Position numbers and translations under genes: made by a program
Source: Glossina fuscipes
Taxonomy: Eukaryota; Arthropoda; Insecta; Diptera; Glossinidae
Length of the DNA: 64,000 nt
Assembly: GCF_014805625.2 (NCBI RefSeq)
Contig: NW_023998415.1
Span: 39,234,119 to 39,298,118, forward strand
Direction: 5' to 3'
Shown here: piece after piece, positions 1 to 12,585 of the stretch
Layout: every line of letters begins with the position of its first letter
Numbering within the stretch: position 1 is the first letter of the stretch
Notes under the pieces: model-generated
What the model was told of the DNA's origin: nothing
Seen by the model: only the letters and a program-made list of their open reading frames with translations
The model's database searches: none

Positions 1-56
1 CATCGATTGGATGCACAGAATACCGATATAATTTGCCGCCATCAAACAATGCTAAT

Positions 57-87
<31 letters not shown>

Positions 88-2340
88 ACAAACAAACAAA
101 CAGCATCAAATTGTTAATGCTAATGTTTAAGTTTTACACATACATATAAACACTCATATACACACACTAGTGCATATAACCCAAACAAACCGTATTTATA
201 TACATACATATACATATAAATGTATATTATTGAGTATAACCTATGTCAATGTGTTCGTTGGGTACGATCGCCCAATGTTTCATTTATTTGTCTATTGTTA
301 GGTAGAAAAGTAAAAAAAAAAAAAATTAGAAAAACGTCGAAATTGCTTTAAGAGAAGTTTTTATGCTGACATTGAATTCCTCGGATGTATTGTTTTTTCT
401 TTTGCCATTTTTTGTTTTGAACGTTGCGAACAAAATATGTATGTTATTGTTATTGTTGTAATTTTTTGGTGTTTTCGACTACAAAATAATATAATTTACG
501 GTTGTGTTGTATTCTTTTCCATTTATTTTTGCTTTCCCCTCCTCATAATTGTATATGTTTTTATATGCATGTACGTTTGTACTGCAGTGTGCATATGTTG
601 CAAATTATCAGCTTTAAACAATCTCATAAATTTCTATATGCATCGCATCGGAAAATGCTATTGTTTTTCGGCTGCTTGCTTGTCTGTTTGTCAAAAGGGG
701 CATTTGGGGCTTGCTTTTCATTAAAGGTGCTCGTACATGTATATATTTTTTATACATGTACGTGTGAGTGCAAATTCCCGATCTCCAAAGCCAAAGAAAT
801 CGGGAAAATTTTAACGCTCCATGTAATTGTGGGGTTTGGCAAATTGTTTATTTGCTGTTGTTTCGCATTTTGCGGTATATTGTTATTTCTTCGTTTTGTT
901 TTATTTTATTAACTTTTTTTTTTTTTGTTTTTTCATAATCGAGAAAAGGCAAACAACATTCAAAGCATTCCGTCGTAAAAGGTGTAAGTCTTGTGTCACC
1001 TATGTTAGTATTTGCTACGAGTTGACCACAAGAGCAACAACATTCCGTATGAATTGCTTGTGAAATGTAACCACAGGCAAAGGCATAATAATACAACTAA
1101 GCTGAACGCGCAACATTGCTATGGGAAAACATAATAAATTGGAATCAAAAAAAATTTTAGTCGTTCAAAAAATAAACTTGAATAAATAAAAAATAATAAT
1201 AGCCAGAAATCATTTAAACTATGGCGGCAATAAGTTTGAAAATTTCCTTTCTACCGCTCACTGCTCGCTAGAGAAAATACCCATTAAAGTATATTTTGAA
1301 TGTGGATCACTTGATTCAACTCGACATGCGTGCTGCATATTAATGCAAGCGAGCGTAGTTGTGGAAGGCTGTAGTCCACGCCTGTCCCGTACCCTCGGTT
1401 CTACTTAGCTTAACCACTCCTTAACCAATTATGTTACTCATTTTCTTTCGACGAAATACCGATAGCTCGCATAGTCTTTTCTTATATCAAGTTGCAGCGG
1501 CCATCCGCTTGTCGGCTATATTCGACAGTCTTTTGCCATTTTTCCACCATTAACTGAGAATTAGTCGCTCCATTATCATTAAATATTTGAAACTACTTTG
1601 TCTAATAAAATTTTTCCCTTACTGTCATCATCAAATACCAAAATCTATGCTTTTTTGCAATGAAAATTAATTAATTTTTTCATGAGAACCGTTAGAATAA
1701 GCGTCGCCAAAAATATGAACCAAAAATTGGACGTCAATGCCATATAAAGATTTACTCCTCATCAAAACACGCTTACACGGAAGGGGGCAAACCGCACGGG
1801 CCAGCCTCGACTTCATTTAATCATTTACGATAAACTTATTAGCTTGCACGTATTTTCGTGATAAAACACTAAACACTAAATGACCTTGTTGTTGTCATAT
1901 AAAAGCCCATTTTTTGTAAGGACCTCTCTATGAACGGACGTTCGAAAACGCACTACACTTTCACACTAATTTATTTCGGGAAATATTGGCAACTTTTTCA
2001 AAAGAGCTGATAATGAGAGAGAGAATGATCGGAAAAATGGCCCCTATCTAATCCATTTTGAATAAAATTATGACCATGAACGCTCAGATTCGGTTTTCTT
2101 TGCAATTCTTCTTACTATTTCGATAGCATTATCTGCTTTATGGTACTTTTACAAATGGCAAAGCCGAACCACTTTTTTCCTGTAGAAATTGTTCGCTAAC
2201 GGATTCAAAAAAGTGCTGGAGGATCTAGTTCGTATTTTCTAACCTCAATATCGGCATCGCGATATATCGATTACTCTCGATGCCATTGTAATAGCACATC
2301 TTAAGAGGTAAGAAAATTATATTCATCTATAACCGATTCT
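1..2340. other. AT-rich non-coding stretch with simple repeats
   Basis: A (CAA)n to (CAAA)n repeat lies at 58-101, followed by alternating TACATA-type tracts to about 230. The rest to 1200 is T-rich and A-rich low-complexity DNA whose open frames are low-complexity translations. From 1200 to 2340 the sequence is more complex, but I recognise no gene or transposon in it. A short inverted repeat, GGCATCG and CGATGCC around 18 bases, sits at 2253-2284. Confidence 0.6.
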
Positions 2341-4834
2341 TTTACACCCACCCATTATCTTTTTTTAGTTTATCTATATAATGAAAAATTTGAAGAAAAG
2401 CAAAAAAAAACAAAATTAAATTTCAATACTCTATACCTCTCGGTTGGGCTTTTGTTTTTTATTTTGCCCGTTTTTCTAAAGGTACGTTAGGATCAGCCAT
2501 AGAATATAGATTGAGACGTTTATCGTTGTATCTGCTTTAGCTTATGAGTAATGAGCGAAACTTCCAAAAAGCAAAAGTATTCTTAGCTTACATTCTAGTT
2601 AAGGCCTGGTGTCTTTTCACCGATTTCGATAACATTCAATAGCAACTCGTGCGCAAGAGCTTCCACCATATTGTAGGCAGAATGTATACTTTTATGGGGT
2701 TTCTGAGATTTCCTTCTAGGTTTTCTTAACGACTGCAAGTTCACAAAACGACTGCAAGTCCTTCCGTAGCAAGTTAACAAAGTGCAAATAAAAACAAACA
2801 AAATTGAACGACAAGTATACAGCCGTAAAAATGCATGTAGGGAATCTGTCGTCGGTATATATACACATAATGCATACATAATAATAAGTATTTAACTGTT
2901 CTTACTTGCAGTTCAGTCGACTGAGACAACAACATATTTCGCAATTTTAATAATTTAATCAAAAATATTCAACTATTTCGTTTCACGCACCCAATAACAC
3001 GCATATAAACGTTCACCGGCGCATTCACAAGTGTTCACATATTTTTCATTTTTTTGAAATTTTCCACTTTAAAGTCGAAATAACAAAAAAAACAAAGTGA
3101 ATAAATTTACATATGGATGTCAGTGAACTTTTTTAGTTCCATTTAGCATATTACGCCTTTGACAAGATATGTGCCGTTGTTCCTTTGCGCTTTGGTATTC
3201 GCATGCACGTTATGTTTTCTTAATGACAACAATTGTAGCGGCAAGATAGCAGTTGCCGCGGTAACAAAAACATTGACACCAATCAGAACTACAGAAACGA
3301 TAACACGTATTACAAGATAACGTTTGCACTATAACGGAACATGAGTTCCATACAAGCAATGTAAAGTGTGAATAGGCGTGAATTAGCCCAATACCGCTAA
3401 TAAGGAGTTCAGCCCTCTTCTAAACAATCCTGCTTGGTTCGAAATGTAAAGCTTCTTTGCCATCTTCATCGAAAATCATATATAGAATTCGTAGCCAAAA
3501 AAAAAAAAAAAAAAAAAAAACGAAAAAAAATGTTCCTTAATCCATAATTAATCTAATAGACCAGTAAAACGAAATAATTTACAAAAAGTGTGTGAACAAT
3601 ATTTTCACTTTTGCTTTTTTTTTTTTCTTTTGGTAATTTGCGCAAATTACGAAAAACATTCATACTCTACAGGTGTTTTATTGATTATGGATTTGCTTCA
3701 TAAAACATAAAAACTAACTGATAACCGCTTCGCTTAAACACCACTACCCAACTGCAAATGTGTCTGTCATTGTTTCGCGTTCACACTTGACTCTCTGACT
3801 GCTGTATCATAAATTGCAGTTGAAAAAAAATTTGTTGTCTATTTTTCTTTTTTTTTTTTGTTTTCGTTTTATTCTTTTCAATTCGCACATATATCATGGA
3901 GTGAAACCAGACAAAAAAATTTGCAAAAATTCATAGCAATATTAGGACGAATTTCAGATACCTGTTAATGCCTCTTATTCTCGATATCGATTAATTAAAT
4001 GCTTTAGCTTTTATCCAAGGCAATTTCTTTTAACCGTTTTTCATTGCCTCATCTACGCTTTGAGATCGTAAAAACCTATATAGTTTTCTACATATCCTTT
4101 AGAGCGTAGATTACTCGTTATCGATATATATCAATAGGTATCCAACGTTTCCGCAATGCATGACAAAAAATCGGGTAGATTGCGCGAAAGGGCGAATAAA
4201 ATTATTCGTTATTTTTTAACTCAGTTCTCATAATCTCCCAATGCGTCAAATGCATTAATAGTTGTAAAGTGTCTTGAAACTTTAGCGATGTTATTAAAAA
4301 AAAAAAAATGTTTTTTTTTTTAAATTGATTGTTTAACAACTCAGCCATGATCATGTAATTCATGATGTAATTCTTCTTAATTATTAATGATTACATGATG
4401 TTGTCTACATGCATGCAGACGCAAAAGTTTGCCCATTTCACTGTTAGCGACACGAATGTTTTGTCCTAAATTTAAGAAATAGAATTCAAATTAGAATATT
4501 TTTGAAAGCAGACAACCTAGCGGCCGATTACTTCTACAGTCAGATAATTAAAGTTTTTGAATTTATATACGGGTCCGGCTTTAAGACGTATATGATTTTT
4601 AAATGAAAGCTCTTGGGCAATTTAAAGTAAGAGTTCCCGTTGAAATACTACTCAATTAATTCAACATTATATTCGATGTCCACTACTAGATGTAATGATT
4701 CCATGCCATTTTTTCGCCTTTAAACAACAAGTAAGAAAATGATATTCGTTTGTGAACGAAAAAAAAAAAAAAAGGAAAAACTAAATTTCCATAGTCGATG
4801 CTATAGATGGCATCGGGTATCGTGTTCATAGTTT
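2340..4834. other. AT-rich non-coding stretch, no gene seen
   Basis: This stretch holds long A runs (3500-3523, 4756-4773) and T runs (3616-3628, 3847-3859). One TATCGATA palindrome (DRE/BEAF-type core) lies at 4119-4126. A 10-bp inverted repeat ATCATGTAAT/ATTACATGAT lies near 4350-4400. No coding or transposon similarity was recognised. Confidence 0.6.
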
Positions 4835-5090
4835 TTACTTTATAGACGTGTTGGTGGTGTAGAAAAATTTTGGGAAAATTTTAAACTTTTTTTTGCAAAT
4901 CTTCGAGCAACATCGTCATTTTTGCAACCGGGAGAATGGCTACCACAGACGCTACACACTTGGGCCGACAGTCATGCTTAGGTGCATTCCGAATTAGACA
5001 CTGGCCAAGAATACGTACACTTTCTGGGATCTTTGAAGCCGGCTTCTGTGCCTTATAAGCGTTTTGATGCAAAAAAATTAAATTTTTATA
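4835..5090 (+). repeat. Dispersed fly repeat, copy A (decayed)
   Basis: The order of landmarks matches the better copy at 16040-16515: a GTGTTGGTGGTG-like left part, an ACAGACG..GCCGACAG segment, then GAATACGTACACTTTCTGGGA, then TTGAAGCCGGCTTCTG. This is the known fly block of 'GACGGACATGG..GAATATATATACTTTATGGGGTC..GCTTCCTTCTG'. The copy is heavily mutated, and an apparent 70-codon minus-strand frame inside it is only a by-product. The family is well known in fly genomes. I do not assign it to a named transposon class. Confidence 0.6.
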
Positions 5091-5269
5091 CACTATAATG
5101 TTGAGTAGGCATGGTCAATGCTTCCACAGAATATACCTTATGATTTTTATTAAATTAATTTGTGGCAATTTGTGGGTAACGATCGAGCAAAACTAATTTC
5201 TTTCTATTGGAAAACAAAAGTGCTTTCAATTTTCGCGATATTGTGGACGCGTGCTTTGGTCGATTTTAC

Positions 5270-5505
5270 CCTATTTCAATATGAACGTGTGTGCAAGCAC
5301 TTTCAATCGTCCAGCTTAATTTGCTAATTGTGGCAACATTTTTACGGCCTGGAGAATGTTTGCAAAACACATTACACAGACTGACAAACGCACCGACAGA
5401 CGTATTTAAGTTAATTCAGAATTTGATGCGAATTAAAAATATGTATACTTTATGGGGTCTTTGAAAATTCGTTCTGGTTATTGCCATAGGTTTTGACAAA
5501 ATGAC
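5270..5505 (+). repeat. Dispersed fly repeat, copy B (decayed)
   Basis: This copy follows copy A in the same orientation. It shows CACAGACTGACAAACGCACC, then AATATGTATACTTTATGGGG followed by TCTTTGAAAATTCGTTCTGG. The last block aligns base by base with the same block of copies A and C. It may be a tandem copy or the result of nested insertion. Confidence 0.6.
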
Positions 5506-7179
5506 TACACACCTCGTCCTTGGATGATGGATGTAAAAAATGTGAACAAAATTGTATATACCTTGTTAGGTCCAAAACAGAAAATTTTACTTCAATCGCT
5601 TACTCGGTTACGAACAATTTCAATACTACAAGCATATATAAAAAAGGTACAACTTAGCTCTAGTATTTATTATGTAACACTTGTTAGGGTATATATTTTC
5701 AAAATAAAAACTCCTCTTATTTTTTCAACACAGTATTGCTCGGATTATGATTAAAACTGTGCCTGTATATATGCACGTTTATGTATACGTGCGTCGATAA
5801 TAATCGATAACACGGTAATATAATTTGACACGAATATATAAGAATTTGAAGAGAGAGAGGAGAATTGATTCTCCGCATTTGTCGGCTACACGTCTTCTGC
5901 AATACGCACCTCTCATATAATGTTTAAAATTCCCGCCGGAGGTAATTAAAATATCAAGTTATCGACTTTTAATTTGCCTATGTATAGCAATTTTTTTTTT
6001 TTCAATTACTTTTTAATAAAAATTTTCAACTATTCTAAGCGATCTTGGTAGACGTGCAAGCTCTCTATGTTACAACGTTCTACTCTCATTCAAAATAATA
6101 TGACTTAAATGCTTATTATAAAACGCTTTGATTATAATAATTTCTTAAGGCTTCAAATCTATTCTCACGCAAATGTTCGGTTGATGTGATTGCAATTGAA
6201 TTCTATCAGCAACAACAGCACTATTACGAGCACCACAAGATTAGCATTGACCAACATTGCGGAGATAATGCTGCATAGTCCTCACACAATCTTAACTAAT
6301 ATTGTTGTTGCTGTTGCTATTGCTATTGCTGTTGTTATTGGTAGCTCGATTAGTTTATGTTTTTTCCCACTAGATGACAGCACACTAATTGCTAATGCAG
6401 CTACATTTGCATTAACACCTCTTAATGTTGTACCTTTGATCAAACAACATCAAAATAAAGCAAAAACAAAAAGCAAAACACAGAAATTAAAAAAAAAACA
6501 AAAAAAAACAAAAACAAAAGAAAAAATAATGCATAGAGCAAAAACGAAACCAACAGTGTGAGCAACCAACAAGGACAAAAAAAGCTTAACAACCGCAACA
6601 TGACTATAGCTTTTGCAAGAATGGCGAGAGAGTTATAAGGAAACAAATAGAAAAAAAACACATCTATATATATATATAGATATATATATATATAGATATA
6701 TATATAGATATATATATATATGTATATATATATATACATATATAAGCTGCTGGTAGTGTCGCTTGGATGGTAAGCAGTTGATTATAGTGGTGATGATCGT
6801 GCTGGTGATGGTGGTGCGTTATTTTTGCTGCCCATTGCTTCCTTGGGTAAAACAAGAAGAAAAAAAGAAACAAAAACGTTTCATTGTGCCAGCAACCATG
6901 TTAGCAATGCGCGGTCAATGAAAACCAATCTGCGAAAAATTTATGTATATTATGATGAAGTAAAATATACAACAGCAATAACAGTAACAACAACGAAAAA
7001 CAACTATGCGTCATTATGCAATGGGCTGTATGTGTGGACAACAACAGTAAATATAATATATGATCATTGCTGTAAATGTTCGCTATGTGTTTGTTTGAAC
7101 GAGGCAGGAAAGCAGCTGATGTTCTGTAACTCCCTAGAGTTTATTGCAACTTTTATACTTATACTTGCATAAATACACG

Positions 7180-7211
<32 letters not shown>

Positions 7212-8265
7212 AGCATGCATAAATACGCACACATAAAGCACATATGTGTATGTGTGTATAAGAAAGTTCTTGAGATTCAAACACATGTGCACACTATGTA
7301 TACTCGTGTACGTTTATATGGTTGATGTGCCGTGTTGCGCTGTCTGTCGTCATGCTGAATTATTACAGCGACAACTGAAGATGTTAGTACGCGATTTCGT
7401 GAGTACATCTTATAATGCTATTAATTATTTGCATGTAGCACCTTATAATGTCAACCAGCTCGATATGCTATAATGCCTGATGCTTAACACTAAATAAACA
7501 TAGCAACAGCAACAACGGCATCTATAGCTTACGTATTGCATATTACAACGCAATAAAAACGCGTTGCACATACCTGCACATACACGCGTTACTCTCGTCG
7601 TACTATGTCTACCAGTGAGGTTTTTATATTTTATTAACATTTAATTTAAGATTTATATAAACATATAGTTATGCATGTCTGCGTTTGGGCGAGATGCTGA
7701 TATACTACTAACTAAACTACCTACAAACGAAAATTACATCAGCATCTGCATTCATTGAACATCTACCAGCCCGTTCAGGTAAGTGTTAACGACGAAAAAA
7801 AAAAAACACTTTTAGCGAAAACTAAAGAAAAACCACTCACTCACAAATCCCGGTAGAAATTGGAAAATTTTTTTCCAAAAAACTCTGATAAGAAGAAATG
7901 CGAAAATGTTCTTTCTTTCACATTTATACACCAAAAAAGACAAATTATATGGTGTGTTCCATTTAAAAAGAATGAATAAAAAAACAAAAAAAGAGTTACA
8001 TAAGTTTCGCTGCTCCCGCTTCAGTTACGTTCAGTTTTGCCTTTGCTTTTCCGACTTGCTTATGTCTCCGCATCTAAGATTCGACTTTTGAAACTTATTA
8101 ATTATATAATTTTTCCCTTTTTTTTTTTTTTCTTTAACATCTGTTCATTCCGCCCGCCCATCCATGTTGTTTTTCTTTACTCTTCGTTATAAGTAAATGT
8201 AAATTTTCGTTTTCGTGCAATTATCAAGTACTACTATCGATTGTTTATCGCTTTTAAATGCATTC
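5505..8265. other. Simple-sequence-rich non-coding stretch
   Basis: The region contains a Gln/Asn-free low-complexity stretch rich in ATTGTTGTTGCTATTGC-type triplets (6300-6345) and A-rich DNA (6480-6530). A long TA/TAGA array lies at 6664-6744 and a CA to TA array at 7178-7210. The open frames over the TA array are runs of Tyr-Ile and are not genes. No gene, RNA or transposon was recognised. Confidence 0.6.
6664..6744. repeat. (TA)n microsatellite with TAGA interruptions
   Basis: Roughly 80 bases of alternating TA are broken at intervals by single G or C changes (TAGA, TGTA). The array reads as poly(Tyr-Ile) in several frames on both strands, which explains the long spurious frames here. 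Confidence 0.9.
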
Positions 8266-8267
8266 CA

Positions 8268-8302
<35 letters not shown>

Positions 8303-8315
8303 GAGAGGGAGAGAA
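8268..8315. repeat. (GA)n microsatellite
   Basis: An uninterrupted GA block is followed by GAAA and GGGA variants. In flies, such tracts are potential GAGA-factor binding sites, but the sequence gives no direct evidence of use. Confidence 0.9.
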
Positions 8316-10580
8316 ATGGTACAGTGGCTAAAAATCGACTTGGCCAAGGATGCATAGACAACATTTGACTTAATTGCAGCGCTCTTTTGCGTGATCACAT
8401 TGGCGTTTTAGATATCAGACTTTACCGTCCCTCTTTTTATAGTCAACTTCCCAAACGAGTAAATACAATCTTCAACACAGATTACAATGTTGATGAAAAT
8501 GTATATGTTCTGCTTAAAGGTAAAATTCTTTATCGAAAATGGCAAGTAAAAAGGCAGGTGCTCTGCGGTCTTTCGCTTCAGAAGTTACATTGCTTGAGAT
8601 GTTTACCATAGCGGACACTTAATTATAGTAGTGTTGATGTGTCTATTAAGAATGTTAACATTATTAAACTAAATGCATTATGTCATTTCATTTATTCCCC
8701 TTTCTTTCTATATTAGGACACTGAATAAGTTCCCGTTGTTTTACCAGAGTAGCCGAATTAGCATTATAAGGGGAAGAGGGCAGAACACAAGTTTTTCACA
8801 TCCATTGTTATCCGATTAGAAGAGTTCAGCTAGAAAAAGTTATCATGGATAGATATGAAATGGAAAACCATCGCGGTAGCAACGGTAATCTGAAAGATTC
8901 ATCGTCCCGGCTGTTACTGACAGAGCCTAGACTTTGCGGTTATAACACTGTCTTCAATCGGAGACTTATTGTTTGCTCGAACAAAGCTTCCATTCTTATG
9001 ACGATAAACAAAAAAATCGTTCCCATCAATAGGTAACTTGAAAAGGCCTGTTGTGCTTTATGCACGAAACCTATATTCGGGCCTGAGAGATAATCGAAAT
9101 AATTTTTAGTGGCCAGCAGTTTGAATAAAATATCTCATGACATTCCTTTAGTAGAGAAAGGGTGCAAACAGCGAGTAGGCTTTATGTATATTTGACACAA
9201 CAGCAAAATGAAAACAAGACTCAAGAGAAAGTCATGTAACAACATTTTTCAACCAAAACCCACATAGTTTCCGACATCACAAGATAACGTCAAAAAGCGA
9301 TGCCCCATATAGGTCCCATTACCTTTCTAGTCGCTTTCAAATACCAATAAGGAAATTTTCAATTGGATTAATCAAGCGAAGTAAAAAGCGAATAATAATC
9401 GGAAAGCCAATGCGCAAAACACGGTCCTTTTAAACAGCTTAACTGCATCCTACAGTTAGTCTGATCCAAATTGAAGAACAAATAAGTTTTCCCCGAAGAA
9501 GTTTTAACGATAAATTCCTGCTTCCAGAATGATAGACGATTATGTATGGGTTGCCAGCGTTTAGGGTCCGTTCGTACTTCTCATCATCGAGTATGAGACG
9601 AAGCATAAAAACGCTACGATCGACTTTTAGGTTTATGGCGCTCAAGTGTCTTCGTATCGGATTGGGCTTCTAGTTCGTTGCACTTACAGGCGAATATTTG
9701 CAATACAAAGAAGAGGAAGAAAAGTAAGCAGATAAACAAAAGGAATATAAACTTTGGCAAAAAGTTTTGGTGAAATAATGAAAACCTATTAAGCAAACAT
9801 ATTAACCAAAGTCTAATAAATTGCATTAAATATTAAATTGAAATTGTACAATTGTTTTTTCCTTAATGGCTGCCTTGATATTTACAACTCACATGCTTAA
9901 TTTACCTCTCTATATACTGCCCAAACAAGGACTAAATATCGCATTCCCCACAATACTTGTAAGCAGTAGCCGCAATCGTATATCTCCACTTGTGGTCGTC
10001 AGTTCTGTATTCCTTTACTTCTTGTCATGCATGTCATGCATGGCATCGAAAATAATTATTTGCTTTTATTATCTTTGCAAGCATTCTGGAATTTCTAGGA
10101 TTAAATAATCTTGCCATATCCATTAATTTCAGCAGACGTAAGCTTCTTCGGTAGGTATTTTGCTTACGCGCTAAAATATGACATCGAGCAACCACTCGAT
10201 AACGAGGACGGTCAACCGAACTCGGGTAAACTTAGTGTGCTGCAAATCTTCCTCACGAACTTAGAATGGCGCATTGAAGGCGCATTGCTATAGGTCATCA
10301 TCGAACATCCAGTAAACTTTTCCCGAGCTTGCAAATAAACATTCATGGCATGTAAAGCAAAGGATTTGAAAAAATCGTATACGAAAACTGTGGAATCATC
10401 TATAGCAACGAAGAATTGTAATTGCATAAGAATAAGAAAAACGTCACATTTACGTAGTGTATGAGCGGAAATAAGCACGCGTACGTATATACAATTTATT
10501 TTCATATTTTTCCAGCCATATGGTGAATGTAGGAAACGATTTCGTTTAAGATAAATTACGATAACGTACATTATCGAGTA
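8316..10580. other. Complex stretch with weakly coding-like open frames, unidentified
   Basis: Several open frames of 60-120 codons have mixed amino-acid composition: plus strand 8387-8611 and 8845-9036, minus strand 9439-9645, 9614-9826 and 10212-10571. The 9614-9826 frame contains a hydrophobic Leu/Phe-rich segment followed by a hydrophilic tail, which looks like a membrane segment. None matches a family I recognise. In AT-rich DNA of this size a few such frames are expected by chance. I treat the stretch as unassigned, possibly an eroded gene or transposon. Confidence 0.3.
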
Positions 10581-10582
10581 AG

Positions 10583-11018
10583 TATATATTTATATATATA
10601 TATATATATATGCATATTTAAGCAGTATGCATATATAAAAGTAGATGTAGAGTACACTTATAGAGGTAGTAGTAGATATATAGATATAATTGTACATATG
10701 CACATTTATACAAAATTGGATCTATACGCAGTGCAATACATTGTATTGCGTAGAGCAATGCATATACATATATTTAAATTATATTGTTGATGAAAAATAC
10801 ACAAATAAATCTTATTCACAGGTATGTGCAGTATTTTGATTCCCTATCATTCTTATTCTCTTTTTCCTCAGCTTTTGCCAAGAGTAGGGAAAAATATTTC
10901 TTTGTCAGCATAATAAATGTTGAACGTATTTATTATATATATGGGCGTGTGTGTAAAATCTGAAAAAGCTTTTTTCTAACCATCACCCCTTACGCAGAAT
11001 CCGCGTTTTTCCTTTTTG

Positions 11019-11070
<52 letters not shown>

Positions 11071-12585
11071 GCATATATATAAATGTATACTTATATTTAT
11101 ATTTTTTTGCGAATCATATAAGAGCAAAAAGAAAAAGTACAAAGTTAAAGAAGAACATTTTCATGAAAAACTATTGTGTGCATCGCGCGACAACGCATAA
11201 AGTAAATAACATAATGCGACGGACCGTAGTATGAATGGCTGAAAGGAAAGAAAGAAGTCAAGCAACGACACGACTGACTAAGAAATGAACATTTCCTGTA
11301 ATCATGGTTGTTCCAAAAATGGTGACAACGCGTTGAATATAATGATGATAAAGGTGAATATACAAACCCGTCAACGGCAATGAAAAAAATAAAAAAATAA
11401 AAAAATAAAAAAACATGAACAACAAGCACGTTATATACCAGGTTAAATATGTAATTGCCCGTCTGCTTGTTGGTTTACTTAAAAAGTTCTGCTGAGAATT
11501 CCTTATTGCGAACGAATTTACAATAAAATAGCATTTTATTATGCATACAACGTTACGTACATACGTAAGTACGTTCGTACTAATAAACTTACATATTACA
11601 CCACATATATCTTAAAAGTTAAACACGAAGGGATATCATATTTGTCATCCATCCCTATTCTACTTTTAGCTTATATTTCTATATATATATATATTTGGTC
11701 GATATTTATTATCATAATCATCATTATTATGCAGACTAGGAAAAGTGAGAATTTCTTCACTACAAAATCTTAAGTTATGTTTCTTTATATTTATCCTGCA
11801 ACGGAGCACATGCAATTTAAACAATTTTGTGTGCTGCCTTTTGTTTCTAGGTATGTTATTATATACAGTTTGTTGTGTTCTAACAACTTTCGCAATTGCT
11901 CTCTATCTGTATAATCTTCGAAGGATAATGCACAATTTTGTTTCATTGGTTAAAACTTCAACGATAATTTACGAGATTAGTAAGAAGTTAGTGTTGATAG
12001 AGCAGTTGATGATCGTTAGTGCTGTTCGTATTGACTGTAAGCTTATTTAAATTACATGTTGCATGAGCTTATCTACAGATATGCGGAATAACTTATTTTT
12101 TATTATACTTATCAACGGAACCGTTTATTTATTTATACGTGTATGCATAAATTTTTTTGAAAGATATAAGCACACCGTTGATATAGTCTTTTATTATCAT
12201 TATTATTATTATTATTATTATTATTGTTGTGGCTAAAACATAATAATAAGCTTTTCCCATTTAAATTGTCTGGGCTTACCCAAACAAGGTGTTTTTTCTC
12301 TTCACTTTGGCCAAACCTTAACTGACATCTATGTCAAATTTCATGCCAATAATTTTCATAATTTTGTGTTCTTGTGTACTTTAATCTAAAAAAAAAAATA
12401 AAAAAAATAAAAAAATTAGTACATTTTTCTGTTTAGCTTCATATCCTCAATCGAATAAAAAGGATATTCCCGAAGGAGCCAGAATATTGGGTTAATAGAT
12501 TGATTGCGAAAAAACACAAGTTTCATCTCTTTGCATGCATTACATATGTTTCCGGTGAATAGATTCACGTAATTCACGATGTTTC
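10583..12585. other. Simple-sequence-rich non-coding stretch
   Basis: TA arrays lie at 10583-10612 and 11019-11080, and an (ATT)n array at 12192-12226. A 17-base near-palindrome, GCAATACA-T-TGTATTGC, lies at 10733-10749. A-rich, AATAAAA-type low complexity surrounds 11380-11415 and 12388-12416. No gene was recognised. Confidence 0.6.

Noticed and set aside
6440..6873. Two minus-strand frames rich in Tyr-Ile
   Set aside because: They are translations of the TA microsatellite at 6664-6744.
10212..10571. Minus-strand frame with FFVAIDDSTVFVYDFFKS, vaguely like a copia-type integrase IDDxSR..WVYFL block
   Set aside because: The following DNG and HxxTxPYxPQQNG motifs are absent and the resemblance covers too few residues.
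10660..10685. let-7-like text GAGGTAGTAGTAG
   Set aside because: No opposite arm able to form the precursor hairpin lies within 100 bases on either side; it is probably part of a triplet-like repeat.
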